From an uncultured Bacteroidales bacterium (GTDB taxonomy: Bacteria; Bacteroidota; Bacteroidia; Bacteroidales; Bacteroidaceae), in NCBI GenBank assembly GCA_937995875.1, contig CALKIW010000102.1, positions 1 to 15,762 on the forward strand: 15,762 nucleotides of DNA. The letters are read 5' to 3'. Position 1 is the stretch's first letter; each line of letters begins with the position of its first letter. Of this stretch, positions 1 to 6,326 are shown piece after piece. Below the pieces are notes generated by a model. It had not been told where the DNA came from. It did not search any database and worked only from the letters and a program-made list of their open reading frames with translations. The translations under genes and the position numbers were made by a program.

Positions 1-40
1 AATTTCTAAACATCATTATCAAAGTGGTTTCCGGATGGCC

Positions 41-73
41 AATTATGAATTATGAATTGTGAATTATGAATTA
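41..73. repeat. Four-heptad AATTATG array at the malQ stop codon
   Basis: The 33 bases are four 7-base units (AATTATG, AATTATG, AATTGTG, AATTATG) followed by AATTA. The final TTA is the complement of the malQ TAA stop, so the array begins exactly at the end of the gene. The same design, also 33 bases long and in the same orientation, sits at the lacI stop (6294-6326). Bases 1-40 show nothing recognisable. Confidence 0.85.
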
Positions 74-2752
74 AAAACCTCTTCCGCTTTGTTTCACCAG
101 TTCCCTCACACTGTTCATCCACTCCTCATCGGCCATCAGATCCTCAATGTTCAGGTGCATACGGTAGCGCCAATAGTGACGGGGATTGGAAGGAATGTTG
201 ATGCGTTCGGCATCGGCATCCTCCAGGCGGATACGCTCATTGATGGCCAACCAGTCTTGAAGGCTAAGCACACAAAGCATACTTGGCGAGGCGAGCTGAC
301 GGGAAACCACATCTTGGGCCAACCATCCGGGTAATGGATGAGGAGCAGGACCGCCACGATAGAGCATCGAATTGTAATAGTCCTGCGTGCGTTCGTAGTT
401 CTCGTCCCACCACTGGCGCAAAGTAGCCATATCGTGTGTGGAGAACGTGCAGACCGAACGATACGGATTGCCGGACAGATGTCCGAAGCGCACATGCGGG
501 TCCTTAGGCATCGTCTGTATCTCAAGAGAGAGAATCCGAAGTTCGTTGATCACCCATGGCACACAGTCGGGCACCATTCCCAAATCTTCGGCACACACCA
601 ACATTCGGGTGGCTTCGACAAGTCTCGGCAACTTTTTCATCGCCTCACGATACCAGAACTGGTTGTTGCGGCGATAGAAATAGTCGTTGTAAAGACGGTT
701 GAACGCCGCCTTGTCCTTGTCGTAGAGAGCCTCATAAGTGAAGTTGAACTGTGCCGATATTCGTGGATGGAACACGTGCTCATTGGTGGCATCGCGAACG
801 AAGAGAACATTCGAGATCAGGGCATAGAGGCCGTCGCGCAGATTAAGTTCGTCTTGCACGGTCTCTTTTTCAAAAGCCTTCTCCACCTTCTTCTGCGTGT
901 CAAACTCAGGTTTCATCACCCAAACGTCATCATGGGCATGGTTGAGATATTTATTTTTCACCTCCTCTGCCCGCTTCCCAAACACTCGGTCGAGAATCCA
1001 GTCGGTGATAAACGGCTCGCAGAAATGCTGCTCGTTGAACGGCAAACCGTATCCCTCGATTTCCTCGCGAGACATGCCCAGTGCCGGCTGGAAATGGCCC
1101 AGCAGACCATGAACGGCATTGCCGGGGATCTGCCAGATGCGGAAGAAGCCCAACACGTGATCAATGCGGTAGGCATCGAAGAATTTGGCCATGTTTTGGA
1201 AACGGCGCACCCACCACAGGCAACCGTCCTTGAGCATCTCCTCCCAATTATAGGTGGGGAAGCCCCAGTTCTGTCCGTTCACCGAGAAGTCATCGGGTGG
1301 AGCCCCCGCCTGTCCGTTCAGGTTGAAGTATTTCGGCTCCATCCACACGTCACATCCGTAGCGATTGACCCCGATTGGGATGTCTCCCTTGAGGATGACA
1401 TGGCGACGACGTGCGTAGTCGTGAACGTCTTTGAGCTGCGAACTCAATATATACTGCACGAAATACCAGAATTCCACCTCTTTATACGCCTTGTTACGAG
1501 GGTTAGAAAGGGTCTTGCGGTCGGCCTCATTCCATGTGTTATGGTCGGGCCACTGAGAGAAATCTGCCGTGCCGTAGTTGTCGCGAAGCGTTGAATACTG
1601 TGCATAGGGTACCAGCCACTGTTCGTTCTCAGCAAAGAATTCCTTGAACTGACGGGTGCCCATCATTGTCTTACCCTCCTGCTCAAACAGCAGATGCAGA
1701 TAATCTATCTTGGCCTTGTTCACACGCTCGTAGTCTATCTGAGGCAACTGGTTGAGTTGTTCGCGCAGGGCTGCAAAGTCGCTATGCTTCTTGCCGTCCT
1801 TGAGTTTTGGCAACTGGTTGAGGTCGGCATATTGCGGATGCAGTGCAAACACACTGATACAACTATAGGGATAAGAGTCGGTCCAAGTGTGGGTGATGGT
1901 CGTGTCGTTGATGGGAAGTATCTGGAGAACGCGCTGTCCGCTACGCTCCACATAATCCACCATCTTGCGCAAATCGCCAAAATCACCGATACCGAAGCTG
2001 GTCTTCGACCGCAGGGAGAACACGGGAACGAGCGTTCCGGCCAACTTTTCATTGCACAGTGGGAAGAATGCTTGATCCAGATGGTACACAACGACGTCTC
2101 CATCTTGCATGGAGGGCAATTCCACGATACGATTCAGCCCCGTCTCCCACATGGGTGTGGCATCGGCATCCTTGCTCAACGCCACAAACTTGAACTCCAT
2201 ACGACCGTCCTCGAAGGTCGAGGCGTCGAGGTTGGTTACCCACTCGTTGATGTTGTGTTCAACCATACTGACGGACTGCAAAGTTTCCCAGTCGCCCAGA
2301 GCCTTACCTTGCCCGATGAGCACCAAACGCTCACCCTCGCGCAGCTGAGGCGCACGAACGACCAGGCGCACGGTCCTCGCATAATTCGAGGGGGGCAGAA
2401 ACTCCGGTTTGCGACGATTGACGCACTCGCTGAAGGCCGAACTGTAGAGATAGGCGTCCTCCGGAATGTCAGTCCAGCGGTCGTATAACGTATAGTCGGA
2501 TGCTTTGTGTGCGTTGAGTTCCAAACGATGCGTCAGCGTCATCCATTCATGTCTTTCGCTGCCCCCCGTGTATTCCGCACTGTAGTAATAGTTCAGTACA
2601 TCGCAATCACCGGAAAACTGCCACTGGAAACTCCACCGCAGTCCATCCACCGTACTCATTCTATGCTTCTTGACAGTACCGTCTTCTATCAGATTCAGCA
2701 TAATATCTTCGCCGAATCTGGTTTGGTAATCCACATTAAATACTAAATTCAT
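71..2752 (-). CDS. malQ: 4-alpha-glucanotransferase (amylomaltase, GH77), DPE2-like with N-terminal starch-binding modules
   Basis: This 893-residue cytoplasmic enzyme (no signal peptide) moves alpha-1,4-glucan segments between maltodextrins and releases glucose, so it processes imported maltose and maltodextrin. Residues 1-110 look like a degenerate CBM20-type module. Residues 126-225 form a clearer CBM20 with the LGDW motif near 152-155. The GH77 barrel starts near 240 (GIGDFGDL). Catalytic residues visible are Asp531 in RIDH (nucleophile), Glu722 in CAEDLG (acid/base) and Asp774 in STHD. The nucleophile and acid/base are about 190 residues apart, against roughly 50 in short bacterial amylomaltases, so there is an insertion of about 140 residues. 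Two CBM20s plus this insertion is the architecture of plant DPE2. The gene has its own predicted promoter and a LacI-type operator upstream, and its stop codon lies at the edge of a heptad repeat array. Confidence 0.95.
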   Translation of the reverse strand: MNLVFNVDYQTRFGEDIMLNLIEDGTVKKHRMSTVDGLRWSFQWQFSGDCDVLNYYYSAEYTGGSERHEWMTLTHRLELNAHKASDYTLYDRWTDIPEDAYLYSSAFSECVNRRKPEFLPPSNYARTVRLVVRAPQLREGERLVLIGQGKALGDWETLQSVSMVEHNINEWVTNLDASTFEDGRMEFKFVALSKDADATPMWETGLNRIVELPSMQDGDVVVYHLDQAFFPLCNEKLAGTLVPVFSLRSKTSFGIGDFGDLRKMVDYVERSGQRVLQILPINDTTITHTWTDSYPYSCISVFALHPQYADLNQLPKLKDGKKHSDFAALREQLNQLPQIDYERVNKAKIDYLHLLFEQEGKTMMGTRQFKEFFAENEQWLVPYAQYSTLRDNYGTADFSQWPDHNTWNEADRKTLSNPRNKAYKEVEFWYFVQYILSSQLKDVHDYARRRHVILKGDIPIGVNRYGCDVWMEPKYFNLNGQAGAPPDDFSVNGQNWGFPTYNWEEMLKDGCLWWVRRFQNMAKFFDAYRIDHVLGFFRIWQIPGNAVHGLLGHFQPALGMSREEIEGYGLPFNEQHFCEPFITDWILDRVFGKRAEEVKNKYLNHAHDDVWVMKPEFDTQKKVEKAFEKETVQDELNLRDGLYALISNVLFVRDATNEHVFHPRISAQFNFTYEALYDKDKAAFNRLYNDYFYRRNNQFWYREAMKKLPRLVEATRMLVCAEDLGMVPDCVPWVINELRILSLEIQTMPKDPHVRFGHLSGNPYRSVCTFSTHDMATLRQWWDENYERTQDYYNSMLYRGGPAPHPLPGWLAQDVVSRQLASPSMLCVLSLQDWLAINERIRLEDADAERINIPSNPRHYWRYRMHLNIEDLMADEEWMNSVRELVKQSGRGF

Positions 2753-2772
2753 GTTTTTAGGCTTTTATTTGT

Positions 2773-2780
2773 CAAAGATA
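2773..2780 (-). promoter_or_regulatory. Predicted malQ promoter -7 box (TATCTTTG)
   Basis: On the - strand this reads TATCTTTG, matching the Bacteroidota -7 consensus TAnnTTTG. It lies 20 bases upstream of the malQ start codon, implying a short leader of about 15 bases. No convincing -33 box is seen. Its distance to the operator (56 bases) matches that at susC and lacI, which supports the call. Confidence 0.55.
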
Positions 2781-2833
2781 AAAAAATAAACAGTAGCTGC
2801 GTTGTCCGATAAACATATAACAGATCAAAAAAT

Positions 2834-2851
2834 TGCGCAAACGATTGCACA
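2834..2851. promoter_or_regulatory. LacI-type operator upstream of malQ
   Basis: The sequence TGCGCAAACGATTGCACA matches the lacI-susC site at 7491-7508 (TGCGCAATCGTTTGCACA) in 16 of 18 positions. Its 12-base core GCAAACGATTGC (2837-2848) is a near palindrome around a central CG, the usual form of LacI/GalR-family operators. The core ends 56 bases upstream of the malQ -7 box. The natural ligand is the LacI-family protein encoded at 6324-7349. Confidence 0.8.
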
Positions 2852-2924
2852 CGCATTCTCTATAATTATCACTTTATAGCAACCTCATTCAATCCACCCT
2901 TGTCCTCCGGCTCCAAAGAAACCT

Positions 2925-2932
2925 TATATTTG
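2925..2932 (+). promoter_or_regulatory. Possible promoter -7 box reading into repeat copy 1
   Basis: TATATTTG fits TAnnTTTG at the left edge of repeat copy 1 and points into it; a TTG lies 22 bases upstream at 2900-2902. The aligned position next to copy 2 (TCTCTGTG) does not match the consensus, so this may be chance. Confidence 0.25.
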
Positions 2933-3310
2933 TAAAAACCGTTTACTGTTTTTCGGTGATAATTTTCAGAGCATCCGGAGCAAAAAGGGCTATGTTTCTG
3001 CCCCCGTTATTCCCTCGCCCAACCCGAAAACAGCCCGGTTTGTATGTTCCGTATTCCGTCCTGTCGTGGCGGAGGCTTAACGGCGGTATGGTTAAGGCCT
3101 AACCGCAGCATGACTAAGCCGCATCCGCAGGGCGGTTGAGCCGTTCTCGCACTGCCATTCGATATGCAACCACGAAGAAACAAACAGGGAACGCAAAGGC
3201 GTATTTACAGAATGCGCTGATTATCAACAAACTACGAATTGGGCGAATTTTGCGAATTTTCGGACGGGAACAATATTATTTTTGAAATAAGCGAAGCATT
3301 TGGAGGTGTT
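2931..3310. repeat. Long dispersed intergenic repeat element, copy 1
   Basis: This stretch between malQ and the PAP2 gene matches 15385-15762 in the same orientation. Aligned by eye, 2931-3161 and 15385-15615 agree at about 156 of 231 positions without any gap; the remainder aligns with two single-base length differences. Best conserved are a block at 2980-3000, the 22-base repeat region at 3074-3161, a block at 3152-3170, and a tail at 3218-3300 with repeated GCGAATTT. A hairpin (GGGC 2987-2990, TGTTT 2993-2997, AAACA 3028-3032, GCCC 3033-3036) is kept in both copies while its loop differs. No conserved reading frame or transposase is present. Bases 3311-3401, up to the PAP2 stop, hold nothing recognisable. 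The family is not one I recognise. Confidence 0.88.
3074..3161. repeat. Four degenerate 22-base units inside repeat copy 1
   Basis: Units at 3074-3095, 3096-3117, 3118-3139 and 3140-3161 each begin with GGC or GCC, and the first three end in TAA or TGA. The period is exactly 22 bases. Unit 1 contains the inverted pair CTTAAC / GTTAAG. Copy 2 has four units of the same length in the same place. Confidence 0.75.
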
Positions 3311-3401
3311 TGTAAAGAAAGTTACATCTTCTTTTACCCCCATTCCTCGAAGCAGAATGAGGCAGCGATGATTGAACCCTGCGTTGCCACAAACGCATTG
3401 T

Positions 3402-3968
3402 TCAAAGATAAACAATGGCCGTGACGCCCTGTGCACCTACACCGACGCTGTACCGGCTGTGTTCGCCGGTGATCTTGTCGCCCAGCCAATAGCCTAAAAT
3501 CGTTCCCCCAACACCTATTGCAGCTCCCGCGACCACATCCTGCCAGTGATGTCGGTTGCGCGCCACGCGGTCTATGGCAACACCCGTAGCCACAGCATAG
3601 CCGGCCACGCTAATCCATGGAGAAACCTGCCTGAACTCCTTGTCGAGTATCGTGGCACCAGCAAAAGCTATAGAGGTGTGGCCGGAGGGAAACGAGCGGC
3701 GGTCGGTGTGGTCGGGACGACGCTCGTGGACGGTATGTTTCATAGCCCAAGTGGCGGTGGCGGTGAGGGCCAGAGATGCACCACTATTGACCGCAAACCG
3801 CTTCCACGAGCTTGCACTCTGCACGCCACACGCTTTCAGCGTGAAAGCTGAGGCTATGGGAACAAAGCGCAACCAGTCGTCCACGCCGTCGCCGTGATAG
3901 GGCTTTTGCGCATGGGCCGAGATGGCCGCAGCGCAAAAGCCGACCACGAGCAATGACTTGATGCTCAT
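3402..3968 (-). CDS. PAP2-family phosphatase, exported
   Basis: The 188-residue protein begins with a signal peptide (about 1-20, ending AHA-Q) and carries the three PAP2 phosphatase motifs: K77 and RP 84-85, PSGH 94-97, and R134-H140-D144 (R-x5-H-x3-D, with DR instead of the usual SR). H97 and H140 are the expected catalytic pair. Members of this family remove phosphate from lipids such as undecaprenyl pyrophosphate, lipid A or phosphatidate; the substrate here cannot be read from sequence. A hydrophobic glycine- and alanine-rich C-terminal half suggests membrane association or an outer-membrane-facing periplasmic protein. Its ATG overlaps the upstream transporter stop by four bases (ATGA), so the two are probably translationally coupled. 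A direct role in starch use is not evident. Confidence 0.9.
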   Translation of the reverse strand: MSIKSLLVVGFCAAAISAHAQKPYHGDGVDDWLRFVPIASAFTLKACGVQSASSWKRFAVNSGASLALTATATWAMKHTVHERRPDHTDRRSFPSGHTSIAFAGATILDKEFRQVSPWISVAGYAVATGVAIDRVARNRHHWQDVVAGAAIGVGGTILGYWLGDKITGEHSRYSVGVGAQGVTAIVYL

Positions 3969-5290
3969 GCCTTGACATCTTTAATAAGAGGCACCGCCAA
4001 GGCTCCTAACACCAAACTGACGCCGGCCACAATCATCATGTGGCTCTGCACGCTGCCCACCATGCCGAGAATGACTCCTCCGATAGACGCGGCCACAATT
4101 TGGGGAATACAGATGGTACCATTGAACAGACCGAGATAGGCTCCCATGTGACCGTAGCCCTGCAGGGCATTGGTGACGAAGGTGAAGGGCATGGCCAGCA
4201 TGGCAGCCCACGCACAACCAATAAGCATGAAAGGAATGAACAGCAGATACTGGTCGTGGACAAAGGCGCACGACACGAAGCCCACACCGCCCAGCAGCAG
4301 AGAAGCGGCATAGGCCAGTTTCCTGTTGGTGAACTTAGGCAATATCGGTGCCCAGATGACGGAGCCGATGGCTTGTACGGCAAAGAGAATGCCTACCCAG
4401 TTGCCTGCTGTTTGATAGCCCTCGCTCGTCACATCTGTTGTTCCCCACACATTGGCGGCTACCGTGCCGTTGGTGTAGGTCCACATGTACATGAACGCAA
4501 ACCAACAGAAAAACTGTACGAGTCCGACTTTCCAGAATGCGGAAGGTGCATTTTTCAAGAGAACAAGCCAGTTCCCACTGCCCTTATGTTCTTCCTTCTC
4601 GTCGGTTTTTGCACCATTATATTTCTCATATTCCACAGGGTCCCACTCTTTCACCTTGCTCACCGTATAGAGGACACAGAGAATGAGAATGGCGGCACCT
4701 ACATAGAAGCTGTAGATCACGGAGTCGGGGACGGTGCCCTTGGGTGCCGTATTGGCGATGCCGATAAAAGCAAAGAAGAACGGGAAGACAAACCCTACCA
4801 GCGATCCGGCATTGCACAGAAAACTCTGGATGGAATAAGCGGTGGCTTTTTGTTTCTCGTTTACCATATCGCCCACTAACATCTTGAACGGTTGCATGGC
4901 CATATTAATAGAGGTGTCAAGAAACATCAGGGCGACAAGTCCGAATATCATGGCTGTAGACACGGCCATGCCAAACGAGCCGGCATTGGGCAGCAGGCAC
5001 ATCACCAACACGGCAACCGCCGCTCCCAAAAACAGATAAGGGATGCGCCGTCCCCAGCGCGTCCACGTCTTGTCGGAACAGGTGCCCACAATGGGTTGCA
5101 CGATAATTCCCATCAAGGGGGGTAAAATCCAGAAGTAACTCAGACTGTGAGGATCGGCGCCCAAAGTGGCGAAGATTCTCGAAATGTTGGCACTCTGCAG
5201 GGCGTACGCAATCTGTACGCCAAAGAATCCGAAACTCAGATTCCACAGTCCCCAGAAGGACTGATCGGGCTTTTTTAATTCAGAATTCAT
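3965..5290 (-). CDS. Inner-membrane MFS sugar transporter, maltose/sucrose (GPH-SUC) type
   Basis: This 441-residue protein has about 12 hydrophobic segments and a charged central loop near 212-240. The N-terminal FWGLWNLSFGFFGVQ and the loop motif SDKTWTRWGRRIP (72-84) are typical of the sucrose/maltose proton-symporter group found beside Bacteroidota starch loci. It is expected to carry maltose or short maltodextrins from periplasm to cytoplasm, delivering them to MalQ. The start at 5290 gives the usual N-terminal length, but the ATG and the next four codons lie inside the AATTCAT heptad repeat, and no ribosome-binding site is seen. A weak TAATTTTG box (5384-5391, - strand) falls in a repeat unit upstream. 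The gene overlaps the PAP2 gene by four bases. No LacI-type operator is visible directly upstream. Confidence 0.88.
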   Translation of the reverse strand: MNSELKKPDQSFWGLWNLSFGFFGVQIAYALQSANISRIFATLGADPHSLSYFWILPPLMGIIVQPIVGTCSDKTWTRWGRRIPYLFLGAAVAVLVMCLLPNAGSFGMAVSTAMIFGLVALMFLDTSINMAMQPFKMLVGDMVNEKQKATAYSIQSFLCNAGSLVGFVFPFFFAFIGIANTAPKGTVPDSVIYSFYVGAAILILCVLYTVSKVKEWDPVEYEKYNGAKTDEKEEHKGSGNWLVLLKNAPSAFWKVGLVQFFCWFAFMYMWTYTNGTVAANVWGTTDVTSEGYQTAGNWVGILFAVQAIGSVIWAPILPKFTNRKLAYAASLLLGGVGFVSCAFVHDQYLLFIPFMLIGCAWAAMLAMPFTFVTNALQGYGHMGAYLGLFNGTICIPQIVAASIGGVILGMVGSVQSHMMIVAGVSLVLGALAVPLIKDVKA

Positions 5291-5460
5291 AATTCAAAAT
5301 TCATAATTAGGCTCACGCGCTGACAATTCAGAATTCAAAATTCATAATTCATAATTAGGCTCACGCGCTGGCAATTCAGAATTCAAAATTAAAAATTCAG
5401 AATTTAGCCGGCGCATTGGCAAATTATAATTCAAATTTCAGAATTGGCTGGCGCATTATC
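5277..5460. repeat. 48-base tandem repeat: heptad modules plus GC-rich spacer, at the MFS start codon
   Basis: Three units of exactly 48 bases (5277-5324, 5325-5372, 5373-5420) and a decayed fourth of 40 bases (5421-5460). Each full unit is four AATTCAN-type heptads plus AATT (32 bases) followed by a 16-base GC-rich spacer such as AGGCTCACGCGCTGAC. Read on the - strand the heptad is ATGAATT; the one at 5284-5290 provides the MFS start codon. The heptads are the reverse complement of those at 41-73 and 6294-6326. Bases 5461-5514 are AT-rich with nothing recognisable. Confidence 0.9.
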
Positions 5461-5514
5461 ATTTTATATATTTTAGTTAAAATTATAGCGACGTTGTGAG
5501 ATTGTCATACGGTT

Positions 5515-5886
5515 TTATTTGGATTTATTTTCTTTTAAAGTTGATTTCACGATAGACATCAGCAATTTACACAATTCTATGCAATCATACTGCAAACTTT
5601 CATATTCTTTAAGAGAAAGATAATCTACATTCATCAGCAGTTCTAACCAATATTGTGTTTCGTTGGCCTCACGCAACGAGATACTCATTTTAGCCCGAAA
5701 GTCAGCACGACTCTGTCCTCTCAGTGCCTCACGGACATTGGCTCCGATACTCGTACCACTTTTCAATATCTGGCTTGCCAAATCATACTCTTGATATTTT
5801 TCTCTTAAATAACGAGCAAGATTAACACAACGGACAGCAAAATTCATGCTCTTCACCGCAACAACATTTTCGTTTATATCCTTCAT
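5515..5886 (-). CDS. Four-helix-bundle protein (23S rRNA intervening-sequence protein family)
   Basis: The 123-residue protein matches the small four-helix-bundle family first found in intervening sequences of 23S rRNA genes: long amphipathic helices, the signature SGTSIGANV at 43-51, and helices rich in Glu, Leu and Tyr. The family forms pentameric bundles with a basic surface; its cellular role is unsettled. There is no rRNA sequence around this copy. It sits between lacI and the sugar transporter, bracketed by the heptad arrays at 5277-5460 and 6294-6326, and follows a 132-base tandem repeat whose units resemble this gene's first 26 codons. It looks like an insert in the starch locus rather than a working part of it. 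Confidence 0.9.
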   Translation of the reverse strand: MKDINENVVAVKSMNFAVRCVNLARYLREKYQEYDLASQILKSGTSIGANVREALRGQSRADFRAKMSISLREANETQYWLELLMNVDYLSLKEYESLQYDCIELCKLLMSIVKSTLKENKSK

Positions 5887-5941
5887 CCGACAATAGAAAG
5901 TTATATTATAAGAGGTAATTACATTGATAATTCTCTCTTAG

Positions 5942-6283
5942 TTAGTGTGCGAGAATAACATCGTGAATCAAAAGATTAATAATCATCATAGCATCAATAT
6001 CTTCTTTAACCGCCTTCATCCCGCAGGATAATCTTGAATCACGAGAGTTGAACGTATTGACAACCCCCTTTGGATAATGTGCGAGAATAACATCGTGAAT
6101 CAAAAGATTAATAATTTTCATAGCATCAATATTTTCCCTTGTAACCTTCATCCCGCAGGATAATTTTGAATCACGAGCATTGAACGTATTGGCAAACCCC
6201 TTTGGATAATGTGCGAGAATAACATCGTGAATCAAAAGATTAATAATCATCATAGCATCAATATCTTCTTTAACCGCCTTCAT
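5942..6283 (-). CDS. Doubtful 113-codon repeat-encoded reading frame
   Basis: This open frame runs through the 132-base repeat and encodes two 44-residue repeats plus a 25-residue partial one (IINLLIHDVILAHYPKG in each full unit). The period is divisible by three, so the frame is kept. The first 26 residues of the middle unit match the N-terminus of the neighbouring four-helix-bundle protein at 11 positions without gaps (MK, EN, A, K, N, V, LA, Y). It may be a chain of duplicated 5' ends of that gene that happens to stay open rather than a functional protein. No promoter, signal peptide or known domain is seen. Confidence 0.3.
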   Translation of the reverse strand: MKAVKEDIDAMMIINLLIHDVILAHYPKGFANTFNARDSKLSCGMKVTRENIDAMKIINLLIHDVILAHYPKGVVNTFNSRDSRLSCGMKAVKEDIDAMMIINLLIHDVILAH

Positions 6284-6303
6284 CCCGCAGGATAATTTTG
6301 AAT
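5947..6303. repeat. 132-base tandem direct repeat, 2.7 copies
   Basis: Units are 5947-6078, 6079-6210 and a truncated 6211-6303. The outer two differ at one of 93 shared positions, while the middle unit differs from the first at about 15 of 132. The third unit stops where the heptad array at the lacI end begins. The alternating similarity suggests a later 264-base duplication or gene conversion. Confidence 0.95.
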
Positions 6304-6326
6304 TATGAATTATGAATTATGAATTA
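6294..6326. repeat. Four-heptad AATTATG array at the lacI stop codon
   Basis: Heptads AATTTTG, AATTATG, AATTATG and AATTATG followed by AATTA, 33 bases in all, with the last TTA being the complement of the lacI TAA stop. Its first ten bases overlap the truncated 132-base repeat unit. Same design and orientation as 41-73, and inverted relative to 5277-5460. Confidence 0.85.

Noticed and set aside
338..1594. Long + strand open frame opposite malQ
   Set aside because: The - strand frame encodes a full GH77 enzyme with catalytic residues; this one has no recognisable domain and is a shadow.
3165..3221. Small ATG frame shared by the repeat copies after the 22-base units
   Set aside because: Both copies have an ATG there, but lengths (18 and 40 codons) and residues differ, so coding is not conserved.
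2931..3310. Element copies as a typical insertion sequence or MITE
   Set aside because: I found no terminal inverted repeats, target-site duplication or transposase.
3340..3390. GGTTCAAT on the - strand resembling a tRNA T-loop
   Set aside because: The flanking bases do not form the T stem or an acceptor stem.
3224..3436. 70-codon - strand frame between malQ and the PAP2 gene
   Set aside because: It runs through the tail of repeat copy 1 and into the PAP2 3' end, and the frame has no visible counterpart in copy 2.
5515..5886. Four-helix-bundle gene as part of a 23S rRNA intervening sequence
   Set aside because: No rRNA sequence flanks it on either side.
5947..6303. 132-base repeat or the 22-base units as a CRISPR array
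   Set aside because: Repeats are contiguous without unique spacers and no cas gene is present.
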